Shown here in pieces: positions 15,987 to 25,180 of a stretch of DNA of 64,000 nucleotides. The stretch covers positions 148,742 through 212,741 of the forward strand of contig CAYQNU010000005.1 in NCBI GenBank assembly GCA_964419055.1, written 5' to 3'. Each line of letters starts with the position of its first letter. Position 1 is the first letter of the stretch. The notes beneath the pieces were generated by a model. The model was not told the origin of the DNA and searched no databases. It was given only the letters and a program-made list of their open reading frames with translations. This DNA comes from CAYQNU01 sp964419055. Lineage in GTDB: Bacteria; Bacteroidota; Bacteroidia; Flavobacteriales_D; Parvicellaceae. The translations under genes and the position numbers were made by a program.

Positions 15987-17261
15987 TTAAATACTATCTC
16001 TTCCCAATAATAAAATTGGGTTTTCAATGTAATTTTTAACCGTATTTAAGAAAGCTGAACCAACTGCTCCATCCACTACTCTGTGATCACAAGATAAGGT
16101 TACTTTCATAACGTTACCTGGAACGATTTGTCCATTTTTAACCACAGGTACTTGAGAAATACCTCCCACGGCCAAGATGCAAGCATCGGGTGGGTTGATT
16201 ATGGCTGTAAATTCTTCTATTCCAAACATTCCTAAGTTGGAAATGGTAAAGGTATTACCCGCCCAATCTTCCGGTTGTAGTTTTTTAGCTTTAGCACGTT
16301 GTGCATAATCTTTTACTTCTGCACCAATTTGTGTCAATGATTTACCATCAGCAAAACGAACCACAGGTACTAATAATCCATCGGGAACAGCCACAGCTAC
16401 ACCGATATGAACGTGTGAATTGTAACGGATAAAATCTCCGTGCCATCCGCTATTTACAGCGGGATGTTCTTTCAATCCTTGTGCACACGCTTTAATAACT
16501 AAATCATTAAACGATATTTTTTCTGGAGCAATTTGTTTGTTGATCGATTCTCTAGCTGCAATAGCATTGTCCATATCTATAGAAACAGTCAAATAGAAAT
16601 GTGGTGCTGAAAATTTACTTTCACCCAAGCGTTGAGCAATGATTTTACGCATTTGCGAAACAGGTTCATCTCTGAAGCCTTCCACTGCTTGGAAATGTGA
16701 ACCACCGCCACTGTAATTGTCAATATCTCTTTTTACAACACGACCACCTTCGCCAGTTCCTTTAATTTTACTAAGATTAACACCTTTATCCTCAGCTAAT
16801 TTTTTAGCTAAAGGAGAAGCTTTTAATCTACCCGTATTCAAATCAGAAGCTGTTGGATAAGCAACAGGAGCTGATTGTACAACGGCTACTTTTTTCTCTT
16901 CAACTTTTCGAGTTGCAACAGGTGTTGGAGTTGGGGTAGGAGTTGGAGTTGATTTCTTTTCTTTTACTTTTGGAGTACTAATTGCAGCATCATCTTCTTT
17001 TAATAAAGCCGAAATATCTTCACCTTTTTGACCAAGAATAGCTAAAATGCCATCCACTTTTGTAGCTTTTCCTTTTTCAACACCAATATGCAATAAAACA
17101 CCTTCTTGAAAGGCTTCAAATTCCATAGTGGCTTTATCTGTTTCAATTTCGGCTAACAAATCTCCTGAACTAACGTTGTCACCAACTTTTTTATGCCATT
17201 CTGCTACAACACCTTCGGTCATGGTGTCGCTCAATTTGGGCATTCTAACTATTTCTGCCAT
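15987..17261 (-). CDS. pdhC: Pyruvate dehydrogenase E2 component (dihydrolipoamide acetyltransferase)
   Basis: A 424-residue E2 enzyme that transfers acetyl from lipoyl to CoA. Domains in order: one lipoyl domain (residues 1-78) with the lipoylated Lys43 in ETDKATM; a Thr-Pro-rich linker (about 103-112); a peripheral subunit-binding domain (about 145-180, ASPLAKKLAEDKGV and KGTGEGGRVVKRDI); and a catalytic domain with SCDHRVVDGAVGSAFL near residue 395, containing the catalytic His/Asp (DHRxxDG). It has a single lipoyl domain, fewer than enterobacterial E2. It follows pdhA by 16 bases and is followed by a strong terminator. Confidence 0.95.
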   Translation of the reverse strand: MAEIVRMPKLSDTMTEGVVAEWHKKVGDNVSSGDLLAEIETDKATMEFEAFQEGVLLHIGVEKGKATKVDGILAILGQKGEDISALLKEDDAAISTPKVKEKKSTPTPTPTPTPVATRKVEEKKVAVVQSAPVAYPTASDLNTGRLKASPLAKKLAEDKGVNLSKIKGTGEGGRVVKRDIDNYSGGGSHFQAVEGFRDEPVSQMRKIIAQRLGESKFSAPHFYLTVSIDMDNAIAARESINKQIAPEKISFNDLVIKACAQGLKEHPAVNSGWHGDFIRYNSHVHIGVAVAVPDGLLVPVVRFADGKSLTQIGAEVKDYAQRAKAKKLQPEDWAGNTFTISNLGMFGIEEFTAIINPPDACILAVGGISQVPVVKNGQIVPGNVMKVTLSCDHRVVDGAVGSAFLNTVKNYIENPILLLGRDSI

Positions 17262-17277
17262 CGGTAATTTCTTTTAT

Positions 17278-18333
17278 TTAATATTCTTTAATGAATGGAT
17301 AATTAGGCTCTTTGTAAACATCTTCGTATAACTCGTGTGCCTCTAATTCGGGCGATTCCTCTGCAAATTTAACAGATTCTTCAACAATATCTTTCACGCG
17401 TTGGTCAATAGCTGCCAATTCTTTTTCAGTAGCGTATTTATTTTTTTTGATTGTCGCCAATACTTGTTCGATTGGGTCTTTATCTTGGTATTCTTTAACC
17501 TCTTCTTTGGTTCTGTATTTTTGAGGATCCGACATAGAGTGTCCTTTGTATCGGTAAGTTCTGATGTCCAACAATGTTGGTCCGTCACCTCTTACTGCTC
17601 TATCTCTTGCTTCAGCAATAGCGTGGTGTACAGCTTCTACGTTCATTCCATCTACTACAAAAGAGGGCATGTGGTATGATTTACCTATTTCTGATAAATC
17701 CTCAACATTTGTAGTTCTTTCTACAGAAGTTCCCATGGCGTAGTTGTTGTTTTCAATAATAAATACAACCGGCAATTTCCATAACATAGCCATATTAAAC
17801 GTCTCGTGCAATGCACCTTGACGAACAGCACCATCACCCATTGAAGTGTACGTTGCTGCTTTGATACCGTTATATTGATCAGCAAATGCAATTCCAGCTC
17901 CCATAGCTATTTGAGCACCCACAATTCCGTGACCACCCATTAAGTTGGTTTCTTTATTAAACATGTGCATAGAACCACCTTTTCCTTTAGACATACCGGT
18001 TTTTTTACCGTATAACTCTGCCATCATATATTTTGGGTGAATACCTAATCCAATAGGGTGGGCGTGATCACGATAAGCAGTAATATGTTTGTCTATTTTT
18101 TCTGCAGCCGACATGGTGCCTGCAACTACTGCTTCTTGACCTATGTAAAGGTGGCAAAAACCACCAAATTTTTGTTGAATATATAAACTCCCAACACGCT
18201 CTTCAATCTTTCTCATTACCAGCATGTCTTCATACCATTTAAGGTATTGTGCTTTGCTAAATCCTTTGCTTTCAGTTGATTTCTCTGATTTGCTTGGAGT
18301 AGCTTTTTTCTTTGGTGCGGATGTTACAGCCAT
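17278..18333 (-). CDS. pdhA: Pyruvate dehydrogenase E1 component, alpha subunit
   Basis: A 351-residue alpha subunit of the heterotetrameric E1, the thiamine-diphosphate enzyme that decarboxylates pyruvate. Seen: YRDHAHPIGLG, GGHGIVGAQIAMGAG, the ThDP/Mg motif GDGAVRQGALHE running to IIENNNYAMGTS, and YRYKGHSMSDP, the phosphorylation-loop equivalent. The N-terminus has a Lys/Ser-rich ~25-residue extension before the core. pdhC (E2) follows 16 bases downstream. The E1 beta subunit gene is not adjacent, a split arrangement found in other Bacteroidota. Confidence 0.95.
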   Translation of the reverse strand: MAVTSAPKKKATPSKSEKSTESKGFSKAQYLKWYEDMLVMRKIEERVGSLYIQQKFGGFCHLYIGQEAVVAGTMSAAEKIDKHITAYRDHAHPIGLGIHPKYMMAELYGKKTGMSKGKGGSMHMFNKETNLMGGHGIVGAQIAMGAGIAFADQYNGIKAATYTSMGDGAVRQGALHETFNMAMLWKLPVVFIIENNNYAMGTSVERTTNVEDLSEIGKSYHMPSFVVDGMNVEAVHHAIAEARDRAVRGDGPTLLDIRTYRYKGHSMSDPQKYRTKEEVKEYQDKDPIEQVLATIKKNKYATEKELAAIDQRVKDIVEESVKFAEESPELEAHELYEDVYKEPNYPFIKEY

Positions 18334-18352
18334 AGTTTTTTAATTTGTTGCA

Positions 18353-18360
18353 CAAAACTA
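18353..18360 (-). promoter_or_regulatory. -7 box (TAGTTTTG) for pdhA-pdhC
   Basis: TAGTTTTG on the minus strand matches TAnnTTTG and lies 19 bases before the pdhA ATG at 18333. No TTG is found at the normal -33 distance. Confidence 0.5.
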
Positions 18361-18480
18361 CATATTTTTTTAATAGAAAAAACCTTTGTATTTAAAAAAT
18401 AGCTGCACTATTGGATTTTAAACAGAACTCAGGTTATTAAACTTTTCTTAATTTTTTTTGAGGGACATCCTTAGTTAAGA

Positions 18481-21400
18481 CTATAGAATAAAATCCATTT
18501 CAATATTTTGAACTCTGAATGTAGGAACTTGTTTGCCACCCGATTTTTCAAATACGGTAGTTTTAATGTATTGCTGTAACTCGGAAATTGAAATAACACC
18601 ATCTTTATTAAAATCAGCATTTTTTGATTGAATGCCTTGAATTAAACAATAGGTAAATAGGCCGTTTTTCCATTGGTCACTTTCCATAGAAAACTCCAAC
18701 CCAGATGAACTTGAAATTACCGTTGTGCCTGTACTTTGACGAATATCAGCAAACAATTCTTTCACTAATAAAGATGTACTCGCAGAACTTTTAGCACTGT
18801 AATTTTTAGTACTAGCGTTTCTAAAAGATATTCCTTCTTCTAATTTTTCATTAGAGGCAAATTCTTCCTTCACATCTTCTGAATCTAATTCACCACTGTG
18901 ACAGGTATCCATCAATAATAATTTTTTAATGGCTTTGATATTATCTAATACACTTTCCAAGTCGGCATAGGCCATACCTCTTTTTGATGGGGCATTAAAA
19001 TCAATGTCGCTAGTGGCATAATAATAATTGAAGTCATTGTCTAAAACACCATGCCCAGCAACAAAAACCATCACTACATCGTCTCTACCTGCTTGCTCAA
19101 AAAAGGTTTTTAATGCCATTAGATTTTCTTTGGTCACGGCTTCATTGGTAAGTAGTTTTTTATTTACTTTTTCAAAACTTCCGGATTTTTCCATAGTAGC
19201 TAAAAAGTCGGATGCATCTTTTGCCGCATATTTTAAATTATACTGGCTGTCTTTATAATTCGAAACACCAATGCAAGCAATGTATAAATTGGGTTTATTG
19301 GTTGACTCAAAATTTACTTCCATAGTAGATTTTAAACTTTCCATTCCCACACTGTTGATAGCAGCAATCTTAATGTTATTGGCACCTGTGACTAAATCTA
19401 ACGAAATATTTTCTTGATAACTTCTACCGGTAATGGGTTTACCGTTTTTTCCATAAAGCGGAACACCGTTGAGCCAAATTTGTATGGATTGTAATGCATT
19501 AACCGAATCTTTTGCCTCTACGGTTAAGGTAATTTGTTTGTCAGTGACATAATTGGCAAATTCACCAACATTTAATATCGATACTACTGCCGAATTATTA
19601 TTGCTCAATGTTGCAGGATTCTTAATGGTTTTCATTCTTTTTTCAAAAGCTGCAGTAAGCATTTCAACATAAGCATCATCTTTGTAAGGTGAAACAGACA
19701 AAACTAAATCTGGTCGATTATAAAATAAGTCAAATTGATCGCAAGTATATAATGCGGATTTATAGGAAAAAGCAAGATTTTCAATGGCATTTTTTGTTGC
19801 AGTATAAAAATTATCACCATTACACACCAAAATACCATTGTCACGCATAGGGAAAACTTTATAAATAGGTTGTTCTTTTTTCGGTAGAAGGTCATACAAA
19901 TGAACCACTCTATCTGCTCCAGCAATGGCTAAAATACGGTCTTTTTTATCAAAACACATAACCGATAATCCACCGTTGGGATAGTCTATTTTCCAGAAAG
20001 TGGATCCTGTTTCACTATTTATAACTGCTAAGGTCGATTCGTAACCTGTTACAGCAACTTTATTGCCAGAATGATTAAATTGAACGCTTTCTATGGAGGC
20101 ATCCGTAATGATGTGTTTGAATAGTTTTTTACCTGTGTTATCCAAAATATTGAGTTCTTTGCCAAAAGACCCTATAACTATTTTGTTTCCATTTAAAGCC
20201 GCATCAATATCGGTCATTCCTTTGTATTTGAATTCCCATAACTTTTTACCAGATGAATGATACCAAGTCAAAACTTGGGTTTCTAAAATACCTATTTCTT
20301 TGTTTTTTGTGATAATTATTTTTCGAGGTTGAAGTTTTTCATAATCGTATCGAAAAGATTCTGTAAAGCTGTTTTTTTTGAGATCAAAAGTGTAAAGCAT
20401 ATCTTCATACGTTGCCACTAAATAGGAGCGCGAAGGATCAAAATAAAAACTTGAAGGATCAGTAATGGCAGTATTGTTTTCAACAAGTACCACATTGCGA
20501 AGCGTGTCAATAAAGAATTTCAATTTGTTAGGTGTGGCAATGCTTTGACATTTTCGTTTAATTTCTGCCATATTGTTTAGATGCACATTGGAATGATCAA
20601 TTTCACCTGTCCTCAAATTAAAATCATAGGTATGAAATCCTCTTATATAAAGGTTGTCATTATGATCAAAATACATTTTTTTTGGATAATCGCTTTCTTG
20701 TTTTACTATTCTCACAGGCATTTGCTGTGATTTTTCAAAATCAAATTGATGCAAATTAGCAATGGTCATTTTATTATCGTGTCCTAAAGTGACTAAGTGT
20801 TTCATGTCCCACGAGTATTTTACTTTACTGATGAAATCATCGTGGGTTGTTTGAAATCCTCTGGCTATTTTGGTTTTTGCATCGGCTATAAAAACTTGAC
20901 CTTTTTTGTCTGCATAAGTAAAATAATTATTGTCTGGACTCACGTCTATATTGGAAACATATTTAATAGATCCGAAATAGTCCGTTGTTTCGACAGGTAC
21001 AGCACCATAGGATTTAAATTCGGGCATTAATATTAATTCAGCTCTTCCGTTTGTTGAATGAACTACCATTACCGTGTTAAAAGCATCAAAAAACATTTGA
21101 TATACAGGTGCTTCAAGATTCCAATCGAGTAATCTTTTTTTGGTATCAATCATAAAACCTCTCAAATAATGATCTTCACTTCCGGTAAAAATTAAGTTTC
21201 CATTAGTTGAAAATATGGCGCAATTCACCACATCATCGTGGGCTTTAATGTCGGAAACTAAATCGCCATTTAAATTGTATACTTTGGCACTTCCATTTGT
21301 ACAAGCTACCACAATTTGTGTAGTATTTCGATTAAATTCGGCATATAAGTTTTGCGATTTTGTGGGAATCGATTTAATGAGTTCAAGGGTTTGGCTATTC

Positions 21401-21708
21401 CAAATTTTTACGGTTGAATCGGGTGATGCTGTAATCAAATATTCCCCATTCCAACTGTAGCGGATTGATCTAATTTCAGCCCTATGTGCTACTACCGAAC
21501 GGAACGGTATTCCCGTACGGATGTCCCACAATACAATTTTCCTATCTAACCCGCAAGTGGCAATGGTTTTGCTATTGGAATGAATATCAAAATCATGAGG
21601 GAAAATGCCATGACCTTGAGGAGCAATAAGTTGAGGAGTTTCTTGAGTCCAAGAAACCAAATGAAAGAATAAAGTGAATAATAAAGCTTTATATCTCAAT
21701 GATTTCAT
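18481..21708 (-). CDS. Secreted WD40-repeat protein with caspase (C14) domain and EF-hand-like loop
   Basis: A 1075-residue protein with a signal peptide (residues ~1-22). About 600 residues of WD40/YVTN-like propeller repeats follow (KIVLWDIRTG, TVKIWNSQTL and similar), then a beta-sandwich (~710-795). The caspase-fold domain starts at LYIACIGVSNYKDS and has its dyad in VAGHGV (His886) and MDTCHSGE (Cys936). Near the end, DFNKDGVISISE (D1032, N1034, D1036, E1043) reads as a calcium-binding EF-hand loop. Bacterial metacaspase-like proteins usually cleave after basic residues and some need calcium; whether this one does is inference. It appears monocistronic. Export suggests action outside the cytoplasm rather than as an internal death effector. 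Confidence 0.85.
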   Translation of the reverse strand: MKSLRYKALLFTLFFHLVSWTQETPQLIAPQGHGIFPHDFDIHSNSKTIATCGLDRKIVLWDIRTGIPFRSVVAHRAEIRSIRYSWNGEYLITASPDSTVKIWNSQTLELIKSIPTKSQNLYAEFNRNTTQIVVACTNGSAKVYNLNGDLVSDIKAHDDVVNCAIFSTNGNLIFTGSEDHYLRGFMIDTKKRLLDWNLEAPVYQMFFDAFNTVMVVHSTNGRAELILMPEFKSYGAVPVETTDYFGSIKYVSNIDVSPDNNYFTYADKKGQVFIADAKTKIARGFQTTHDDFISKVKYSWDMKHLVTLGHDNKMTIANLHQFDFEKSQQMPVRIVKQESDYPKKMYFDHNDNLYIRGFHTYDFNLRTGEIDHSNVHLNNMAEIKRKCQSIATPNKLKFFIDTLRNVVLVENNTAITDPSSFYFDPSRSYLVATYEDMLYTFDLKKNSFTESFRYDYEKLQPRKIIITKNKEIGILETQVLTWYHSSGKKLWEFKYKGMTDIDAALNGNKIVIGSFGKELNILDNTGKKLFKHIITDASIESVQFNHSGNKVAVTGYESTLAVINSETGSTFWKIDYPNGGLSVMCFDKKDRILAIAGADRVVHLYDLLPKKEQPIYKVFPMRDNGILVCNGDNFYTATKNAIENLAFSYKSALYTCDQFDLFYNRPDLVLSVSPYKDDAYVEMLTAAFEKRMKTIKNPATLSNNNSAVVSILNVGEFANYVTDKQITLTVEAKDSVNALQSIQIWLNGVPLYGKNGKPITGRSYQENISLDLVTGANNIKIAAINSVGMESLKSTMEVNFESTNKPNLYIACIGVSNYKDSQYNLKYAAKDASDFLATMEKSGSFEKVNKKLLTNEAVTKENLMALKTFFEQAGRDDVVMVFVAGHGVLDNDFNYYYATSDIDFNAPSKRGMAYADLESVLDNIKAIKKLLLMDTCHSGELDSEDVKEEFASNEKLEEGISFRNASTKNYSAKSSASTSLLVKELFADIRQSTGTTVISSSSGLEFSMESDQWKNGLFTYCLIQGIQSKNADFNKDGVISISELQQYIKTTVFEKSGGKQVPTFRVQNIEMDFIL

Positions 21709-21763
21709 AACATTTATAAATAATGGAAGTTAATGTTCTTGATTAAAGTTGAACTTTTAGGAT

Positions 21764-22831
21764 TTAATGGGTAATGCTAAATGCCACTGATTTTACTCTT
21801 TTGGTAGATTGACCGTTTACCGTTTCTTCTAAAGTCATATTTTTAGCCGTAAGGGTTTCAAAAACCTCATGTAAGTTTTTAACTTTTCCAATAGGTACTT
21901 GCATACTTATGCAATGTGAAACCAAAATATCTGCTGATTGTAACTTAATTTGATCGTTGAGCAAATGGTATAATTCTACACGGTTTTTGACGCGTTCATT
22001 GTTGTGTTTAAATTGAGTATCATCAACTAAATGAGGTACATTTAGAATGGAACATAAACGAGCAAATTGGACATCTGAACCAATAGCCAAAACAACATAA
22101 CCATCATCTAAGGTGCTAAAAACCTCTCCATAAGGAGCAATATTGGGATGCAGCGAACCAATTCGCTGAGGAATATGTTGAGCCATCAAATAATTAGATG
22201 CTTGATTCGCAAGTGAAGCAATACCAGATTCTTCTAAAGACGTTTCGATGTAGGCTCCTTTTTGAGTTTGAGTTCGGTTCAATAAAGCAACTAAAACGCC
22301 CTCTTTAAGCTGATGACCGGCTAAAATATCCATAAAAGCCAACGGCATTTTTGTTGGTGGATTTTCTGGATGACCATTCATAAACATATAACCTGTTTCG
22401 GCTTGAACCACTACATCAAAAGCCACCCGATTGTCATCTTCAGCAAAACCATTTAATTGAGCATAAATTAATCGAGGATTCAGTTTTGATAAAGCAGCAT
22501 AATCTAAACCAAATTTGTGAGCCCCACCTTTTTTGAAATTACACAAAACCACATCAGCTTGGCTTATTAATTCTTTAATTTCAGCCAAATCATTTGCATT
22601 ATTATAATCTTTGAAAAGATGTTTTTTCCCCCAATTTATACTACAAAAATAAGCGCTCAAATCCGTTTCTTTTTCAGATGGTAATCGCCAAAATCGTGTT
22701 ACATCTCCTTGAGTAAGAATGTTTTCAATTTTGGTTACTTCAGCACCCAATTCGGCAAAAAACATTCCAACAGATGGACCTGCTAAAACACTTGCTAATT
22801 CAACGACTTTAAGTTCTTTGAGAGGTTTCAT
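21764..22831 (-). CDS. CaiB/BaiF family (class III) CoA-transferase
   Basis: A ~355-residue class III CoA-transferase. The N-terminus KELKVVELASVLAGPSVGMF and FAELGAEVTKIEN are the signature of the family, as is DVVLCNFKKGG in the Rossmann part; YAQLNGFAEDD follows. The catalytic Asp equivalent probably lies in AFMDILAGHQ near residue 176. I chose the ATG at 22831 over an earlier one at 22849 because it starts at the conserved MKPLKELKVVELAS and avoids overlap with the preceding gene, which stops at 22839. Substrate unknown; it moves CoA between organic acids. It lies 7 bases downstream of the S51 peptidase gene. Confidence 0.85.
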   Translation of the reverse strand: MKPLKELKVVELASVLAGPSVGMFFAELGAEVTKIENILTQGDVTRFWRLPSEKETDLSAYFCSINWGKKHLFKDYNNANDLAEIKELISQADVVLCNFKKGGAHKFGLDYAALSKLNPRLIYAQLNGFAEDDNRVAFDVVVQAETGYMFMNGHPENPPTKMPLAFMDILAGHQLKEGVLVALLNRTQTQKGAYIETSLEESGIASLANQASNYLMAQHIPQRIGSLHPNIAPYGEVFSTLDDGYVVLAIGSDVQFARLCSILNVPHLVDDTQFKHNNERVKNRVELYHLLNDQIKLQSADILVSHCISMQVPIGKVKNLHEVFETLTAKNMTLEETVNGQSTKRVKSVAFSITH

Positions 22832-22838
22832 AAATAAA

Positions 22839-24131
22839 TTAACGCACAAGGGTTACTTTTTTGGAGGAATTGTTTGCTTGAATGATATACATTCCTTCAC
22901 TTAAATTCTCGATTGCAATAGATGCATTCATTTGTTGGTTTACTTCAATTTTGGATACTCTTTTACCCGTTAAATCAAATAGTGAAACTTGGCCAACAAA
23001 AGGTTCCTTAAATTGGACGTTCAATTGATTAGTATATTGAAAAACGGTTAAAAAGTCATCTGAAATGGTTACTGATTCTAGGTTGTTTAACTGACAATTT
23101 GGAGCAGCACCTGGTGAAGATGTGAAAACACCGTTATTAGCACTCCAATATAACCAAGTTCCTCCTGTCCCTGTTTCCCAATCATTTAAATCGAACGAAT
23201 TATTGGCGGTTGGTGTACCTTTAACATCATAAACTATTAAAGCTTGACCATTAAGATTCCATGTTAAAGGTTGTCCAGCAACACAATTTTCAGGTCCATT
23301 GTTTTGAATCCCGCAATTAGTTTGTATAAAATAAGCTTCTTCATCATAAGCAGGATATTCTCCATATACTTTGGCAATACCGTCATCATCTATACAAACT
23401 GCCACATATTCTTCACAGGCAATTGCTCTTACTTGAACATCAAAATCGGTCCTTATACGAGCCATAAAAGTAGTTAAACGACCCCTTCTATCGGGATTAT
23501 CAAAGTGAGTATCCGTTATTGTGTTGTTTAAAATACTGTTGTTCAAAAATGGCAAGCCATCAGGAGTTACAGTTGTTCCGTAAGGGTTATTCAAGGCCGT
23601 AGTAGAAGTCACACTGCCATTTTGAGCACTAAAATAATATTCTCCTTGTATAGCCATTCCTGCACTGGTTCCACCAATCACGATGTTGCGTTCATCCACT
23701 GCCTTGTTTATTAATGAATCGATGGGAGTGTCTCTCCAATAAGAAATGTAGTTCCATTGGTCGCCTCCAGCAAACCAAATGGCCTCGGCTTTATTTATTT
23801 TATCCCAAATTGCAGCATCTGTAGCAGCATTGGCATTGTTAAACACGATGGTTTCAACAGAATTTAGCGTGATACCTAAATCGGTATAAAAGTAGTTGTT
23901 GTAACCATCCGATCCACTGGCTCTCAAAACCAAAACATCACCTCCGTCTGCACGATTTAAAAACCAACGCATTGCATCATCGTATTCACTCGCACCACCC
24001 ATCAAACAAATACCTCCTGTTGGCGAAGTAACAATATCATTTGAATTCCCAGTAAAATAGGAGGTATAATCTTGAGCGATAACGAATGTATTCGTGACAA
24101 AAAATAATCCTAAAAGAATAAAATAGTTCAT
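22839..24131 (-). CDS. Secreted S51 (cyanophycinase-like) peptidase with type IX sorting domain
   Basis: A ~430-residue protein. I chose the ATG at 24131, which starts directly with the signal peptide MNYFILLGLFFVTNTFVIAQ; an upstream ATG at 24188 would add 19 unlikely residues. The peptidase S51 core has GGICLMGGASEYDDAM, VLRASGSDGYN, AIWFAGGDQWNY and the nucleophile serine in GGTSAGMAIQG. The last ~75 residues form a Por-type (type A) C-terminal sorting domain, with SLFDLTGKRV, GMYIIQ and a basic end, for export by the type IX system. The substrate may be a cyanophycin-like or iso-Asp peptide; this is family knowledge, not shown here. Confidence 0.85.
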   Translation of the reverse strand: MNYFILLGLFFVTNTFVIAQDYTSYFTGNSNDIVTSPTGGICLMGGASEYDDAMRWFLNRADGGDVLVLRASGSDGYNNYFYTDLGITLNSVETIVFNNANAATDAAIWDKINKAEAIWFAGGDQWNYISYWRDTPIDSLINKAVDERNIVIGGTSAGMAIQGEYYFSAQNGSVTSTTALNNPYGTTVTPDGLPFLNNSILNNTITDTHFDNPDRRGRLTTFMARIRTDFDVQVRAIACEEYVAVCIDDDGIAKVYGEYPAYDEEAYFIQTNCGIQNNGPENCVAGQPLTWNLNGQALIVYDVKGTPTANNSFDLNDWETGTGGTWLYWSANNGVFTSSPGAAPNCQLNNLESVTISDDFLTVFQYTNQLNVQFKEPFVGQVSLFDLTGKRVSKIEVNQQMNASIAIENLSEGMYIIQANNSSKKVTLVR

Positions 24132-24231
24132 AAAGCACCTTTTAATTATTTGAGTTGAGATTTTAAAATTAATAATAATTCGAATCATCGGTTAAAATAT
24201 GTGTATAACTTATATTTTTTTTTGATAGGTT

Positions 24232-24265
24232 TTGACAAAAAATAAAGCACTTAATTATAATTTTG
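24232..24265 (+). promoter_or_regulatory. Transaldolase promoter, TTG-N23-TAATTTTG
   Basis: TTG at 24232-24234 is followed by 23 bases and TAATTTTG at 24258-24265. Both elements fit the Bacteroidota consensus, with spacing at the long end of its range. The transaldolase ATG lies 36 bases downstream. Confidence 0.6.
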
Positions 24266-24301
24266 TGGCACAAATAGAAAATTAAAAAACACACACGTAT
24301 T

Positions 24302-24958
24302 ATGAAATTTTTCATCGACACAGCCAATTTGGCTCAAATTAAAGAAGCTCAAGAATTGGGAATTTTGGATGGGGTAACTACCAATCCATCATTAATGGCC
24401 AAAGAGGGGATTAAAGGAGAGAAAAACATCTTGAAACATTATGTGGATATTTGTAAAATTGTGGATGGTGATGTAAGTGCTGAGGTGATATCAACCGATT
24501 TTAAAAATATGGTAAAAGAGGGAGAGGCTTTAGCTAAATTACATGAGAATATTGTAGTTAAAGTTCCTATGATTAAAGAAGGAGTTCAAGCCATTAAATA
24601 CTTTTCAGACAAAGGTATTCGTACGAATTGTACATTGGTTTTTTCAGCTGGACAAGCCTTATTGGCAGCTAAAGCGGGTGCTACATATGTTTCACCTTTC
24701 ATTGGTCGTTTAGATGATATTTCTGTTGATGGTTTAGATTTGATCAAACAAATCAGATTGATTTATGACAACTATTTGTACGATACTGAAATATTAGCGG
24801 CATCTGTTCGTCATCCAATGCACATAATTAAATGTGCTGAATTAGGAGCTGATGTAATGACAGGTCCACTTTCTGCCATTACTGCTTTATTAAAACATCC
24901 ATTAACCGATTCTGGTTTAGCAACTTTCTTAGCCGATTACAAAAAAGTGAATGGGTAG
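24302..24958 (+). CDS. tal: Transaldolase (small, fructose-6-phosphate aldolase-like subfamily)
   Basis: A 218-residue TIM-barrel enzyme of the short transaldolase/TalC group. It opens with KFFIDTANLAQIKEAQELG and DGVTTNPSLMAKEG. The Schiff-base lysine is Lys87 in IVVKVPM, and TNCTLVFSAGQALLAAKAGA, SPFIGRLDD and ASVRHPMHI follow. The length matches subfamily 3B transaldolases of the non-oxidative pentose phosphate pathway. Sequence alone does not fully separate transaldolase from fructose-6-phosphate aldolase activity. It has its own promoter and a repeat-bearing spacer after it. Confidence 0.93.
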   Translation: MKFFIDTANLAQIKEAQELGILDGVTTNPSLMAKEGIKGEKNILKHYVDICKIVDGDVSAEVISTDFKNMVKEGEALAKLHENIVVKVPMIKEGVQAIKYFSDKGIRTNCTLVFSAGQALLAAKAGATYVSPFIGRLDDISVDGLDLIKQIRLIYDNYLYDTEILAASVRHPMHIIKCAELGADVMTGPLSAITALLKHPLTDSGLATFLADYKKVNG

Positions 24959-25084
24959 AAAATTAGACTAGGAGACAAAATATTCGAAGATTTTGAGAGA
25001 TACAAAGTACAAAGTCTTGATTACAAGTTCGTTTTAAGTTTTGAGCCTGAAATGAAAAATCATCCACTCTCAAAAATCTTAGTC

Positions 25085-25171
25085 GATTGTCCATTATCGA
25101 ATAATCGTTTGTCCATTGTCTAATAATCGTTTGTCTATAATCTAACTTCTAGTGTCTAACATCTAAAATCT
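25085..25171. repeat. Four degenerate ~22-bp tandem repeats
   Basis: Units at 25085-25106, 25107-25128, 25129-25150 and 25151-25171 share the pattern GTTTGTCCATTGTCTAATAA with increasing drift, ending as TCTAACATCTAAAATCTAA. They lie directly before the aminotransferase ATG at 25181. A similar TCTAAnATCTA-rich stretch occurs at 54888-55020. Confidence 0.65.
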
Positions 25172-25180
25172 AAAAAAAAT

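Noticed and set aside
22832..22849. Earlier start for the CoA-transferase
   Set aside because: It would overlap the S51 peptidase gene by 11 bases and precede the conserved MKPLKELKVVELAS start.
24132..24188. Longer N-terminus for the S51 peptidase
   Set aside because: The ATG at 24131 opens directly on a clean signal peptide; the extra 19 residues are not signal-like.
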